DNA of 38,139 nt from an uncultured Alphaproteobacteria bacterium (GCA_938048755.1 CALIUG010000055.1:1-38139); one strand, 5' to 3'; counted from the first letter of the stretch, positions 28,122 to 37,773 are shown. Translations and numbers: made by a program. Notes: generated by a model from the letters alone, not told the origin.

Positions 28122-28817
28122 TCAGGCTCCCTTGAAGCCGCGGGCCCGCGCCCGCTCCAGTGCGGCAGCCTTGACGGCAGGGTCATGGATGGACCCTTCC
28201 GTCAGGCGGTTCAGACCGGTGATCTCCCCGGTGCCGGCAATTTCGGTCAGCGAGACCTCGGTGTGTTCGCCAGGATCAAAGCGCGCTGTTGCTCCGGCTG
28301 GCAGGTCCAGGCGTTTGCCGAACGCCGCTTCCCGGTCGAACTCCAGTTCCCGGTTCGCCTCAAAGAAATGAAAGTGGCTCGCCACATGGACGGCGCGATC
28401 TCCGGTGTTGAGCACACGGATGCTGGATTTCTCTCCTGCCGCATTCAGCTCGATCTCGCCCTCGGCCACCAGAATTTCGCCGGGCGCGGGGCGGTCGGGA
28501 ACCGGTTCCTTGCCGGGCCGGATCGGCTGCCAGATCGTGATGGTCTTTGCTCCGTCCTCGAACATTGCTTCCACCGAGAGGAGGCCCAGCATGCCTGGCA
28601 CATCGGGCATCACGTCGTCGGACGTCAGGATGGTGCAGCCAAAGCTCATGACCTCGGCCAGGGATTGCCCGTCCCTTGCGGCCTCCAGAACCTCATCACA
28701 CAACAGGGCCTGTGCCTCGGGCAGGTTAAGCTTCATACCCCGTGCGCGCCGTTTGCGTGCCAGTTCGGCAGCGGTGTGGAGCGTCAGGCGCTCAAGTTCC
28801 GTTGGGGTCAACATCAT
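28122..28817 (-). CDS. Fused urease gamma/beta subunit
   Basis: Gamma part MMLTPTELERLTLHTAAELARKRRARGMKLNLPEAQALLCDEVLEAARDG; beta part PGEILVAEGEIELNAAGEKSSIRVLNTGDRAVHVASHFHFFEANRELEFDREAAFGKRLDLPAGATARFDPGE. Confidence 0.95.
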   Translation of the reverse strand: MMLTPTELERLTLHTAAELARKRRARGMKLNLPEAQALLCDEVLEAARDGQSLAEVMSFGCTILTSDDVMPDVPGMLGLLSVEAMFEDGAKTITIWQPIRPGKEPVPDRPAPGEILVAEGEIELNAAGEKSSIRVLNTGDRAVHVASHFHFFEANRELEFDREAAFGKRLDLPAGATARFDPGEHTEVSLTEIAGTGEITGLNRLTEGSIHDPAVKAAALERARARGFKGA

Positions 28818-28923
28818 GGCAGACGCTCCGGCTGATCTCGTGGCGACACTGTAACCACATGCGCCTTTCAGCCAAGCATTGTCCGTTCTAGTGTCGTGTA
28901 GAGGCACAAGGGGAGACCGGTGA

Positions 28924-30276
28924 ATGAACATGACCGTTGGCGCAAAGGGCAAGGCAGCGCGTGAAACACTGGCGGCGATGACGCCCAAGTCGCGTGAGCT
29001 TCATGAAAAGAGCGGCGACCTGCTCCCGGTCGAGGTCGTGCCGACCTTCGAAATGCCGACACCGCTTTCCATTCACTCGGCCGAAGGCGCGCATGTGACC
29101 GATGTCGATGGCAACGAATATATCGACCTTACCATGGGCGCTGGGCCGCATGTGCTGGGCCATCGCCCGAAGATGGTCGAGGACGCCATGCATGAACAGC
29201 TGGGCAAGGCCTGGCATCTGGTGCTCAAGAACGATCGCCAGCTGGAACTGGCCGAGCTCATCCGTGAGGCCGTGCCGGCAGCCGAACGCACGGTGTTCTG
29301 CAATTCCGGCACCGAAGCCACGATGTATGGCATGCGTGTTGCCCGGGCCTATACCGGCAAGGAAAAGGTTGCCGTGTTTGATGGCTGCTACCACGGCGCT
29401 CATGACTACGCGCTGGTGAAGGCCGATCCCTCGAGTCCCCGGAGCGCGCCGACCGGAACCGTCTGGGGCTCAGGCGTGCCCTCGACCATCCGCGATGACA
29501 CGATGGAGGTGCTGCCTTATGACGATCCCGCGGCCTTTGACCTGATCCGCAAACACCGCGACGAGCTCGCCGTGGTCCTGGTTCAGCCGGTGCAGAACTC
29601 CGTGCCGCGAGACGATGTCGGACCGTTCCTCAAGGAACTTGTCGAGGTCTGCAGGGAATGCGGAGTCCTCACCCTGCTGGATGAAGTCGTGACCGGGTTC
29701 CGCCTGGCCTGGGGTGGGGGCTGTGAGTACTTTGGTATCGACGGCGACCTCATGACCTTCGGCAAGGCCCTGGCAGGAGGCATGCCCGTTGGTGCGCTTT
29801 CCGGACGGGCTGAAGTCATGGCGCCTCTGGGCAAGCCCTGGGGTGATCCCGATGGCGTGTTCCTGGGCGGTACCTTCTCGGGCAACCCGCTCACCATGGC
29901 GGCCGGTGTCGCCGCGCTGACCCACATGCGCGACAACAAGGACACGATCTATCCCTATCTCAACGAACAGGGTGATCGCCTTGCCAAACGTGTCAATGCG
30001 TTCTGCGAGGAGCGCCAGATGGGTGCCCAGCTCATGAACGCCGGCTCCATTCTCTACATGCACTTCAAACGCGGCATCGAAACGTCACGCGATCTGACCG
30101 ACGAGAACCACGATGCCGAGCGGGAGTTCTATGTCCACCTGATGGCCAGGGGCGTCATCGTGCCCGGCATTCATCTCTTCTTCCTGTCGACCGCGCATAC
30201 ACCTGAAGACGTCGATGCCGTGGCCGACGCTTTCTGCGCTTCACTGCAGGATGTGCGGGAGGACGGCCTTATCTGA
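28924..30276 (+). CDS. Class III PLP-dependent aminotransferase (glutamate-1-semialdehyde aminotransferase-like)
   Basis: FCNSGTEATMYGMRVARAYTGKEKVAVFDGCYHGAHD, LLDEVVTGFRLAWGG, DLMTFGKALAGGMPVGALSGR (PLP Lys). Confidence 0.93.
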   Translation: MNMTVGAKGKAARETLAAMTPKSRELHEKSGDLLPVEVVPTFEMPTPLSIHSAEGAHVTDVDGNEYIDLTMGAGPHVLGHRPKMVEDAMHEQLGKAWHLVLKNDRQLELAELIREAVPAAERTVFCNSGTEATMYGMRVARAYTGKEKVAVFDGCYHGAHDYALVKADPSSPRSAPTGTVWGSGVPSTIRDDTMEVLPYDDPAAFDLIRKHRDELAVVLVQPVQNSVPRDDVGPFLKELVEVCRECGVLTLLDEVVTGFRLAWGGGCEYFGIDGDLMTFGKALAGGMPVGALSGRAEVMAPLGKPWGDPDGVFLGGTFSGNPLTMAAGVAALTHMRDNKDTIYPYLNEQGDRLAKRVNAFCEERQMGAQLMNAGSILYMHFKRGIETSRDLTDENHDAEREFYVHLMARGVIVPGIHLFFLSTAHTPEDVDAVADAFCASLQDVREDGLI

Positions 30277-30278
30277 GG

Positions 30279-30815
30279 TCAGGACTCGGCTTGTGACGCG
30301 ACAAAACGGGTGATGAACTCGCCGATGTTCCTGCGTACCGCGCCTTCGTTGGCAAGGCGCAGTCGCTCAACGCCGACGAATGCCTCTGAAAAATCGGCGG
30401 TGTAAGGTGTCGTGATGGTGTCGTTGAAGACTTCCACGCCATCGGATGCTCGCGTCACGATATAGCTCGCAACGCATGTGACGGTCATGTCGAACCCCAT
30501 GAGCGGCTGTTCCAACTCGATCAGGTGCGCCGTCAGGTCGTAGTCGCCGCCGCCATAATCGGCAAAGAGACCATAGGATTGCAGCGAGGCCTGGAGAGCC
30601 TGACGGTACTCCTCGTTGCCGACTTCCGACATCCACAGCGGATCGGTTTCTTCGCCGCCAACGATCTCGGCGATGGCAACACTTTGCTGCATCGCGACCG
30701 GTACGGTCTGAAGCTGTGTTTCATCGGGCTGGTGGATCATCTGGCCGACACGCGCTGGTTGCGCGCAGGCACCAAGCAGCAGTGCCAAACCGAGAATTGC
30801 TAGCCTCGTAACCAT
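30279..30815 (-). CDS. Putative lipoprotein
   Basis: MVTRLAILGLALLLGACAQ: signal peptide with LGAC lipobox. Confidence 0.8.
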   Translation of the reverse strand: MVTRLAILGLALLLGACAQPARVGQMIHQPDETQLQTVPVAMQQSVAIAEIVGGEETDPLWMSEVGNEEYRQALQASLQSYGLFADYGGGDYDLTAHLIELEQPLMGFDMTVTCVASYIVTRASDGVEVFNDTITTPYTADFSEAFVGVERLRLANEGAVRRNIGEFITRFVASQAES

Positions 30816-30886
30816 GACGTCCCCCTATCTGAGCCAGAGTAACTCTGGTTGAAAATTCACCTTACGGCAATCGTGCTATTTGCAAG

Positions 30887-31657
30887 TCAATCAAAGCTGC
30901 TGAAGTCCGGTTTGCGTTTTTCCAGGAAGGCATTGAAGGCTTCCTGGGCCTCTGGCGAGCGAACCATGTCGAAGAACGCCTGACCTTCTTCGGCAATCGT
31001 GCCAGAAAGATCGCCGTAACCGGCACGTACGCGTGCCTTGGTGGCACGCAAGGCGCTGGAGGGTTTCTGGGCCATGCGCCGCGCAATCGCGAGACTTTCT
31101 GCTTCCAGGTCTTCGGCAGGGAACACCCGGTTCACCATGCCTGCCTGCTCTGCCGTGGTTGCATCGAACCGATCACCCAGCAGGAAGAGTTCCATGGCTT
31201 TCTGATGTCCTGCAATCCGCGGCAGCAGAACGGTCGATCCGGCCTCCGGGAAAACCCCCAGATTGGTGAACGGAAAACAGAAGCTCGCCTGGTCGCTGGC
31301 ATGCACCATGTCGCAATGGAGCAGCATGGTGGCACCGACGCCGATTGCCATGCCGTTCACCGCAGCCATCAGGGGTGTCTCGATCGTGGCCAAGGCTTCC
31401 AAAAACAGGTGTGCCTTGGGCTTCTCGCCAGCCTTTCGGGAGCCATCGACGAAGGAGTTGACGTCGTTACCGCTGGTAAAGGCGTCTCCGCTGCCGGTGA
31501 TCCAGATGACCCGCGCGCTGCGATTGCGATCGGTATCGAGCAGGGCCTGGGCCAATGCGCCGTACATCTCGGGCGTTAGCGCGTTCTTCTTGTCAGGGCG
31601 GTTGAGTCGAACTTCCAGAACCCCTTCGTTGATCGATGTCAGGACGTGTTCGGTCAT
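30887..31657 (-). CDS. Enoyl-CoA hydratase/isomerase family protein
   Basis: PLMAAVNGMAIGVGATMLLHCDMVHASDQASFCFPFTNLGVFPEAGSTVLLPR. Confidence 0.93.
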   Translation of the reverse strand: MTEHVLTSINEGVLEVRLNRPDKKNALTPEMYGALAQALLDTDRNRSARVIWITGSGDAFTSGNDVNSFVDGSRKAGEKPKAHLFLEALATIETPLMAAVNGMAIGVGATMLLHCDMVHASDQASFCFPFTNLGVFPEAGSTVLLPRIAGHQKAMELFLLGDRFDATTAEQAGMVNRVFPAEDLEAESLAIARRMAQKPSSALRATKARVRAGYGDLSGTIAEEGQAFFDMVRSPEAQEAFNAFLEKRKPDFSSFD

Positions 31658-32853
31658 GCCGACCCTCCCGGCATGTTGGGCTGGGTCATCAGGCCGGTAT
31701 AGACGCCCAGGCCGCGCTTCTTGATCTGGCCGCCGATGATGACCTTCTGGATTTCGCTGGTGCCTTCGACGATGCGCTCGGCGCGCACGCTGGTGTAGTG
31801 ACGCGCGACGGGATTATCCATCATGAAGCCGTGACCGCCCTGGATCTGAAGAGACTGATCACAGATACGCCAGGCCATCTCGGTGCAAAACAGCTTCACC
31901 GCACTCATGCGCGCATGGGCAGCTTTCCGATCAAGGCCGTTGTCATATTCGCTGGCGCAGCGATAGAGCAGGGCCTTTGCCGCCATGATCTCCACGGCCA
32001 TGTCGGCCAGCTTCCATTCGATGCCCTGATAATCCTGAATCTTGCGCCCGAACGCCTCGCGTTCTGCGGCCCAGTCCGCCGCGATTTCTGCACAGCGCAC
32101 AGCGACGCCGACACAGCGCGCGGCGATGTTGGCACGCTGTTCGACAAACCAGTCCTTGGTCAGTTCAAAGCCCTGACCGATTCCGCCCAGGATCTTCGAT
32201 TCATGAACCCGCAGATTGGTCAGCTGCACCCAGGGGTGATCGCCGGGGCCGTTGTAGAGCGCCTTGGGGGTCTTCACGATCTCGAAACCTTCCATGCCCT
32301 TGTCCAGCAGGAAGAGCGTGGACTTCTTCGGGTCTCCGTCGACATTGCAATGGAGCAGCATGTAGTCGGCTCGCTCGCTGCCGCTGGCGAAACACTTCAG
32401 ACCGTTGATGACATAGTGATCGCCGTCCTTCACGGCGTTGGTCAGGATGCCGCCGGCGTCTGAGCCCGATTGTGGCTCGGTCACCAGAAAGGCCTCGCGA
32501 ATTTCTCCCCGGATTGCCGGGCGCAGATACTGTTCCTTCTGCGCTTCGGTGCCAAAGCGCAGGCAATAGGCCGGCATCCAGGGACAAAGTCCCAGCATGT
32601 TGGTCGCCTTGCCGAACTCCTCGAACACCAGGCACTGGTTGACCAGAGGAAATTCCTGCCCGCCGTCTTCGCGCAGATGGTTGACGGCGTTGAACCCTGC
32701 GGCCAGGACCGCGTCGCGGATGGCCGCACGGCTGGCATCCGACAACGCGTTGGTTTCCTGCACTTCCTCTTCATAGGGGAAAAGGTGGTTTTCGGTCAGA
32801 GCGCGGGCACGGGCCTGCAGGTCCATCTGTTCGGGTGTAAATGTGAAATCCAT
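31654..32853 (-). CDS. Acyl-CoA dehydrogenase family protein
   Basis: AFLVTEPQSGSDAGGILTNA, IQGGHGFMMDNPVARHYTSVRAERIVEGTSEIQKVII. Overlaps the downstream crotonase start by 4 bp. Confidence 0.95.
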   Translation of the reverse strand: MDFTFTPEQMDLQARARALTENHLFPYEEEVQETNALSDASRAAIRDAVLAAGFNAVNHLREDGGQEFPLVNQCLVFEEFGKATNMLGLCPWMPAYCLRFGTEAQKEQYLRPAIRGEIREAFLVTEPQSGSDAGGILTNAVKDGDHYVINGLKCFASGSERADYMLLHCNVDGDPKKSTLFLLDKGMEGFEIVKTPKALYNGPGDHPWVQLTNLRVHESKILGGIGQGFELTKDWFVEQRANIAARCVGVAVRCAEIAADWAAEREAFGRKIQDYQGIEWKLADMAVEIMAAKALLYRCASEYDNGLDRKAAHARMSAVKLFCTEMAWRICDQSLQIQGGHGFMMDNPVARHYTSVRAERIVEGTSEIQKVIIGGQIKKRGLGVYTGLMTQPNMPGGSA

Positions 32854-32952
32854 CGGCGTTCTCCCCCTGACAAAAGTTCAGACAAGTGACTACCATAGGC
32901 ATGCCCGCCAACAGCGGCCAAGTTGCGCATGCGGGAAAGGAGAGAAAGTCCG

Positions 32953-33783
32953 GTGGATATGGCGATTTTATCACCCGCGCTGGGCGTGGAAATTTCTGGC
33001 GTCGACCTCTCCAGTCCGCTGGAGGAACATACGGCCGCGCTGTTGCGCCTGGCCTTTTCGGAGCATCACCTGCTTCTGCTGCGTGATCAGGAACTGGACG
33101 AGGCTGCGCAGATCCGCTTTGCCACGCTGTTTGGTCCCATCTCCCACCGCGGCGCCTTCATGAAGCAACGTGACTTCACCCACGTTTCCAACGTGCGCGA
33201 AGACGGCATTCTGGGCGGCGGTATCCTGCACTTTCATTCCGACCACACCTTCTTTCGCCATCCGCTCAAGGCGATCTGCCTTTACGCCCTGGAAATCCCC
33301 GAAAAGGGCGGCGACACGCTCTTCAGCAATGTCGCCATGGCCCATGACCGTCTTTCCGATGCCATGCGGGCACGTCTTGAAAACCGGAGGTCGCTGCAGC
33401 TCTTCGATTATACGGGTGACTACAATCGCCGCACTCTTGCCGAAGATGCGCCCGACGATGCACCGCGCTGCTGGCATGCCCTGACGCGCACCGATGATGC
33501 CGGGCGCAAGGTGCTCTTCATGCACGCGCACACCACCGCAGCCATCGAGGGTCTCTCCCATGACGAGGCCGATTCCCTGATCGATGAGCTGGTCGCCGTG
33601 ATTTCTGCTCCCGAAATCGGCTATCGGCACCGGTGGCGTCCCGGTGACGTTCTCATCTGGAACAACATCACCCTGCAGCACGCCCGCACCGACTTTGACC
33701 CATCCCAACCACGCACGCTGCGTCGCGTCCCCATTGCAGTGGACGAGGCCCAGGCGCGCGACGAAACCGCGACAGCGGCTTGA
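32953..33783 (+). CDS. TauD/TfdA family dioxygenase
   Basis: HSDHTFF (HxD), LIWNNITLQHARTDFDPSQPRTLRR. GTG 32953 sits ~7 nt after aaggagag; ATG 32959 is possible. Confidence 0.92.
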   Translation: MDMAILSPALGVEISGVDLSSPLEEHTAALLRLAFSEHHLLLLRDQELDEAAQIRFATLFGPISHRGAFMKQRDFTHVSNVREDGILGGGILHFHSDHTFFRHPLKAICLYALEIPEKGGDTLFSNVAMAHDRLSDAMRARLENRRSLQLFDYTGDYNRRTLAEDAPDDAPRCWHALTRTDDAGRKVLFMHAHTTAAIEGLSHDEADSLIDELVAVISAPEIGYRHRWRPGDVLIWNNITLQHARTDFDPSQPRTLRRVPIAVDEAQARDETATAA

Positions 33784-33792
33784 GGAGTATCC

Positions 33793-34638
33793 ATGGCCAC
33801 ACCGATCGTTGACACGGAAGTCAAATGGCCCGGCGGGGCACGCTGCGCCGTCATGCTTTCCTTCGACTTTGATGCCGAGACCCTCTGGATCGGCCGTGAC
33901 CGGGCAAACTGGAAACGGCCGGGCACGCTCTCTCAAGGCAAGTACGGCGCCAAGCTTGGTGTGCCCAAGATCCTGGAGACGCTTGAGGATGCCGGCGTGC
34001 CTGCTACTTTCTTTGTGCCGGGCTGGACTGCGGAGAATCACACCGGCCGGGTCGAGGCGATCCTGGAGCGTGGCCACGAAGTCGGCCATCACAGCTATCT
34101 CCACGAATGGATCGACCCAGAGGATCCCGCCGCCGAGGAGGCCGAACTCGACAAGGGACTTGAAGCGCTGCAGAAAACCGTCGGGGTGGTGCCAAAGGGC
34201 TATCGATCCCCGGCGGGTGAGACCAGCGGCAACATGGTCAAGCTGCTGACCGATCGCGGCTTCGTCTATGACAGCTCCATGATGGACGACATCAATCCCT
34301 ACCGGCACAGGCTGGAGGACGGTTCGCCCGGCGTGATCGAACTGCCCTGGCACTGGAGTCTGGATGACGCGATCTATCTGCTGTTTTCCATCCGCAACCC
34401 GCGCCCAGTCTTCACCAACAGCCACATCATGGAAATCTGGCAGGACGAGTTCCGCGAGATCTATGCCTGGGGTGGGCTCTTCGACCTTGTCATGCACCCT
34501 CAGGTGATCGGACGTCCCTCGCGCATTGCCCTGCTGCGTGAATTTATCGCCTGGATGCAAACCTTCCCTGGCGTCTGGTTTGCCCAGGGCAACCAGATTG
34601 CCGAGGCCTGGGCCGCGCAGGCTGGTGACGACGCATGA
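33793..34638 (+). CDS. Polysaccharide deacetylase-fold hydrolase (PuuE/PgdA-like class)
   Basis: AVMLSFDFDAETLW, GHEVGHHSYLHEW, GYRSPAGETS, DLVMHPQVIGRPSR. Confidence 0.88.
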   Translation: MATPIVDTEVKWPGGARCAVMLSFDFDAETLWIGRDRANWKRPGTLSQGKYGAKLGVPKILETLEDAGVPATFFVPGWTAENHTGRVEAILERGHEVGHHSYLHEWIDPEDPAAEEAELDKGLEALQKTVGVVPKGYRSPAGETSGNMVKLLTDRGFVYDSSMMDDINPYRHRLEDGSPGVIELPWHWSLDDAIYLLFSIRNPRPVFTNSHIMEIWQDEFREIYAWGGLFDLVMHPQVIGRPSRIALLREFIAWMQTFPGVWFAQGNQIAEAWAAQAGDDA

Positions 34639-35405
34639 GCGGACGCCGCTTTGCCGGCAAGTCGGCGATCGTGACGGGCGCTGCCGGCGGGATCGGGCGT
34701 GCCTGTGCGTTGCGGCTTGCGGGAGAGGGGGCCTCGGTTCTGGCGGTTGATATCAAGGAAGCCGAACTCACCGAAACCGCGACCATGGCCTATGGGTCGA
34801 ACTTCGCCACCATGGTCGCCGACGTTGCCGATCGCACCGCACCTGAACGCATCGTCAGCCAGGCACTGGCGGCCCATGGTGGACTCGACATGCTCATCAA
34901 CAATGCCGGGATCAGCGGGCGTGGCGGTGGCGCAGAGCAGGCAAGCGACGCGGAATGGGACAGCGTCCTCGACATGAACGTCTCATCGGTTTTCCGCATG
35001 TCGCGCGCGGCGTTGCCGCACATTACGAAACCCGGCGGTAAGATCGTCCAGATCAGTTCGGTTTTCGGCCTCGTCGGATTTCCGCAGTCAGCGGCCTATG
35101 CCGCAGCCAAGGCGGGCGTTGCGCAACTCACGCGCCAGATGGTTGCCGATTGCGGGCCCCAGGGCATCAACGTCAATGCCATTGCACCCGGTGTCATCGA
35201 CACACCGATGACCACCGAACGCATCCACAACGATGCCTGGTACAACGAGGCCATGATCAAGAACACCCCCATGGGCGTAGGCAGGCCCGAGGACATCGCA
35301 GGGGTCGTTGCCTTCCTGTGTTCGGACGATGCACGGTATGTGAACGGTCAGGTCATCGCCGTTGACGGCGGCTGGTTGGCGGCCCGCTACTGGCCGAGGG
35401 ATTGA
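34635..35405 (+). CDS. SDR family oxidoreductase
   Basis: AIVTGAAGGIGRACALRLAGEG, NNAGISGRGG, YAAAKAGVAQLT, ATGA overlap with the upstream gene. Confidence 0.94.
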   Translation: MSGRRFAGKSAIVTGAAGGIGRACALRLAGEGASVLAVDIKEAELTETATMAYGSNFATMVADVADRTAPERIVSQALAAHGGLDMLINNAGISGRGGGAEQASDAEWDSVLDMNVSSVFRMSRAALPHITKPGGKIVQISSVFGLVGFPQSAAYAAAKAGVAQLTRQMVADCGPQGINVNAIAPGVIDTPMTTERIHNDAWYNEAMIKNTPMGVGRPEDIAGVVAFLCSDDARYVNGQVIAVDGGWLAARYWPRD

Positions 35406-35424
35406 TGAAGATGAGCCCTCCAGC

Positions 35425-35540
35425 GTGTCATCCCGGCCAAGGGAGTGGAGCGGACGCGAGCCGGGATCTCGGACAGTACAAAGCGCGCGTTCGGCGCATG
35501 ACGAGATCCCGGCTCTCCCTTTGGTCGGCCGGGATGACAC
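35425..35540. repeat. Long intergenic inverted repeat
   Basis: Outer arms gtgtcatcccggcc (35425-35438) and ggccgggatgacac (35527-35540) exactly complementary; inner arms gagccgggatctcg (35458-35471) and cgagatcccggctc (35502-35515) exactly complementary. Confidence 0.92.
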
Positions 35541-35574
35541 AACAAGGTGCAGAACAATCTGAAGAGACGAGAGT

Positions 35575-36579
35575 ATGACGTGGGCGAACGGCTACGACAT
35601 CACACCCCTTCCGGACGCGCGGTTCGGCGGCGTCATCACCGTCGAGGACGGCGTGGCGTTCGTTGATGCCGTGGAAGCTGCCCCTGACGAACTGCCCAGT
35701 GCACTGGGTGATGCCGACGGGTTCCTGCTGCTGAAGGGCATGGGTGCAATCTCGGAGGATCCCGAACTCCTCATCCGCCTCTCGCGGCCGTTCGGAGCCG
35801 AAGTCGAGGATTACGCGAAGACCAGCAACCGCACGAACCTGCTGCATCCCCATTCCTCGCACATCATCCGCATTTCCAACCTGCCGCCGATGAACTTTCC
35901 CGCACCCGACCTGCCTGATCCGCCGCGTCTGCCCGATGGCGGGTTGCCCGTTCAGTTTCCCCAGCGGCGCGGCTGGCACACGGACCAGAGCTTCCGGCGT
36001 CCGCCACCCGATATCTCGCTCTTCTATGCCCATCAGCCTGCACCGCGTGATCAGGGCCAGACGCTTTATGCTGACGGGGTTGGTGCCTACCAAGCTCTGC
36101 CGCAGGACCTCAAGGAAAAGGTCGAGGATCTGATGGCGCTCCATGTCGCGCCGTTCAAAGGTTACGGCGAAGATGCGGTGATGAACGGGGAGCCGCCCCA
36201 GGAACTCACCGAGCGTGACGGTCCCCAGGCCCAGCCAGTTGTGCGCGTGCACCCCGTGACCGGTCGCAAGGCACTCTACCTGTGCGAACGCGAACAGATC
36301 GACTGGCGCAACGGTCCCTTTGTGGGCATGGAAGCGGGTATCCATGGCGATGGTGCCAAACTTCTTTATGAACTCATGACGCACTTCACCCAGCCTGCCT
36401 TCACCTATGCCCATCACTGGGACCAGGGTGATCTGGTGATCTATGACAACCGTTGCACGATCCATTCGGCAACCTGGTTTGATACGCAGAAACATGGCCA
36501 CGTCATGTGGCGCACGACGGTCTGGGGTAACCCCGGCCCCGCCTATGACGGCGAAGTCAGAAGCTGGGAAGCGGCATGA
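35575..36579 (+). CDS. TauD/TfdA family dioxygenase
   Basis: RRGWHTDQSFRR (HxD), LVIYDNRCTIHSATW (distal His), RTTVWG. Confidence 0.92.
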   Translation: MTWANGYDITPLPDARFGGVITVEDGVAFVDAVEAAPDELPSALGDADGFLLLKGMGAISEDPELLIRLSRPFGAEVEDYAKTSNRTNLLHPHSSHIIRISNLPPMNFPAPDLPDPPRLPDGGLPVQFPQRRGWHTDQSFRRPPPDISLFYAHQPAPRDQGQTLYADGVGAYQALPQDLKEKVEDLMALHVAPFKGYGEDAVMNGEPPQELTERDGPQAQPVVRVHPVTGRKALYLCEREQIDWRNGPFVGMEAGIHGDGAKLLYELMTHFTQPAFTYAHHWDQGDLVIYDNRCTIHSATWFDTQKHGHVMWRTTVWGNPGPAYDGEVRSWEAA

Positions 36580-37721
36580 GCGCAGGACGCAACGAACCCC
36601 AATTCGATGCCGAGGAAATCTTCGAGGGCATCCGTGACTGGGTGCTGTGTGAAAGCCCAACGGTGCATGTCCCGGGCGTCAACGCCATGATGGACAAGGC
36701 CGAGCAGGCGCTTGCCCGCGTTGGCGCGACCATCGAACGCCAGCCGGGCAGGGACGGTTTTGCCGATATCGTGACAGGCCACATTCCCGGAAAACGCGAG
36801 GGCCCGGGCATTCTGGTGCTGGGCCATCTCGACACCGTGCACATGGTCGGTACGCTCGATGACAAGCTGCCGTTCCGCCGCGAGGGCGACAAGGTCTATG
36901 GCCCCGGCATCTACGACATGAAGGGTGGCATGTTCACGGCCTGGTATGCGCTGGCCCAGCTCCTGCGCGCTGGTGAGACGCCGGAGCTCCCCGTCACCTT
37001 CATGTTCATTTCCGATGAGGAGGTCGGCAGCCCTTCGACCCGCGCACGGATCGAAGAGACCGCCAGGGCGCACAAATACGTCCTGGTGCCCGAACCCGCC
37101 AAGGGTGAGACCGGGCGGCTGGTGACAGGACGCTATGCCTTCCTGCGTTTCACCGTGCATGTCTCGGGCAAGCCCGCCCATGCCGGCTCCCAGCTTGCCC
37201 GCGGTCGTAGCGCAATTGCTGAAATGGCGCGCCAGATCATCGCCATCGAGGACATGACCGACAAGGAAACCGGCGTAACCTACAGCGTCGGCACCATCGA
37301 GGGCGGCACCTTCGTCAATGTCGTTCCCATCGAATGCAGCGCTCAGGTCCTGGCGGTTGCGCCGTTTGCCGAAGCTATGGACGACATCCGCGCCAGGATG
37401 GCCGCGCTTAAACCCTTCAACGCCGATTGCAGCGTTACCGTCGAACCCGGCGCGGTGCGCCCGCTGTTTGAAGCCAGCGAAGGCACCATGGCGCTCTACG
37501 AACAGGCCGAAGCTATCGCAAGGGAGATCGGCTTTGTTCCCGGACACGGCCCCTCGGGCGGCGGTTCTGACGGCAACTTCACCGGAGCCCTGGGTATCCC
37601 CACGCTCGACGGCATGGGCCTGATGGGTGACGGCGCCCACACCCACGAGGAACACGTGCTCTATTCCTCCATGGTGCCCCGCGCGAAGATGATGGCGGGC
37701 CTGTTCCGGACGCTGGCGTAA
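36576..37721 (+). CDS. M20 family metallopeptidase (carboxypeptidase G2-like)
   Basis: LVLGHLDTVHMVG, GPGIYDMKGG, FISDEEVGS, GGGSDGNFTGALGIPTLDGMG, GAHTHEEHV. ATGA overlap with the upstream gene. Confidence 0.93.
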   Translation: MSAGRNEPQFDAEEIFEGIRDWVLCESPTVHVPGVNAMMDKAEQALARVGATIERQPGRDGFADIVTGHIPGKREGPGILVLGHLDTVHMVGTLDDKLPFRREGDKVYGPGIYDMKGGMFTAWYALAQLLRAGETPELPVTFMFISDEEVGSPSTRARIEETARAHKYVLVPEPAKGETGRLVTGRYAFLRFTVHVSGKPAHAGSQLARGRSAIAEMARQIIAIEDMTDKETGVTYSVGTIEGGTFVNVVPIECSAQVLAVAPFAEAMDDIRARMAALKPFNADCSVTVEPGAVRPLFEASEGTMALYEQAEAIAREIGFVPGHGPSGGGSDGNFTGALGIPTLDGMGLMGDGAHTHEEHVLYSSMVPRAKMMAGLFRTLA

Positions 37722-37739
37722 TACCTACACAAACTACCC

Positions 37740-37773
37740 GACTTGGCCCGGCTTGACCGGGCCATCCATCTCC
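37740..37773. repeat. Left arm of perfect 34-nt inverted repeat flanking the GIY-YIG ORF; contains an internal hairpin
   Basis: gacttggcccggcttgaccgggccatccatctcc; internal ggcccgg-cttga-ccgggcc (37745-37763). Exact reverse complement of 38106-38139. Confidence 0.95.

Noticed and set aside
32971-34560. 529-aa minus-strand ORF
   Set aside because: Lies antisense to clear TauD and deacetylase genes. Its sequence is low-complexity G/D/V/H-rich, typical of antisense translation of high-GC coding DNA.
35428-36660. 410-aa minus-strand ORF
   Set aside because: Antisense to the second TauD gene and runs into the intergenic repeat.
36543-37655. 370-aa minus-strand ORF
   Set aside because: Antisense shadow of the M20 hydrolase.
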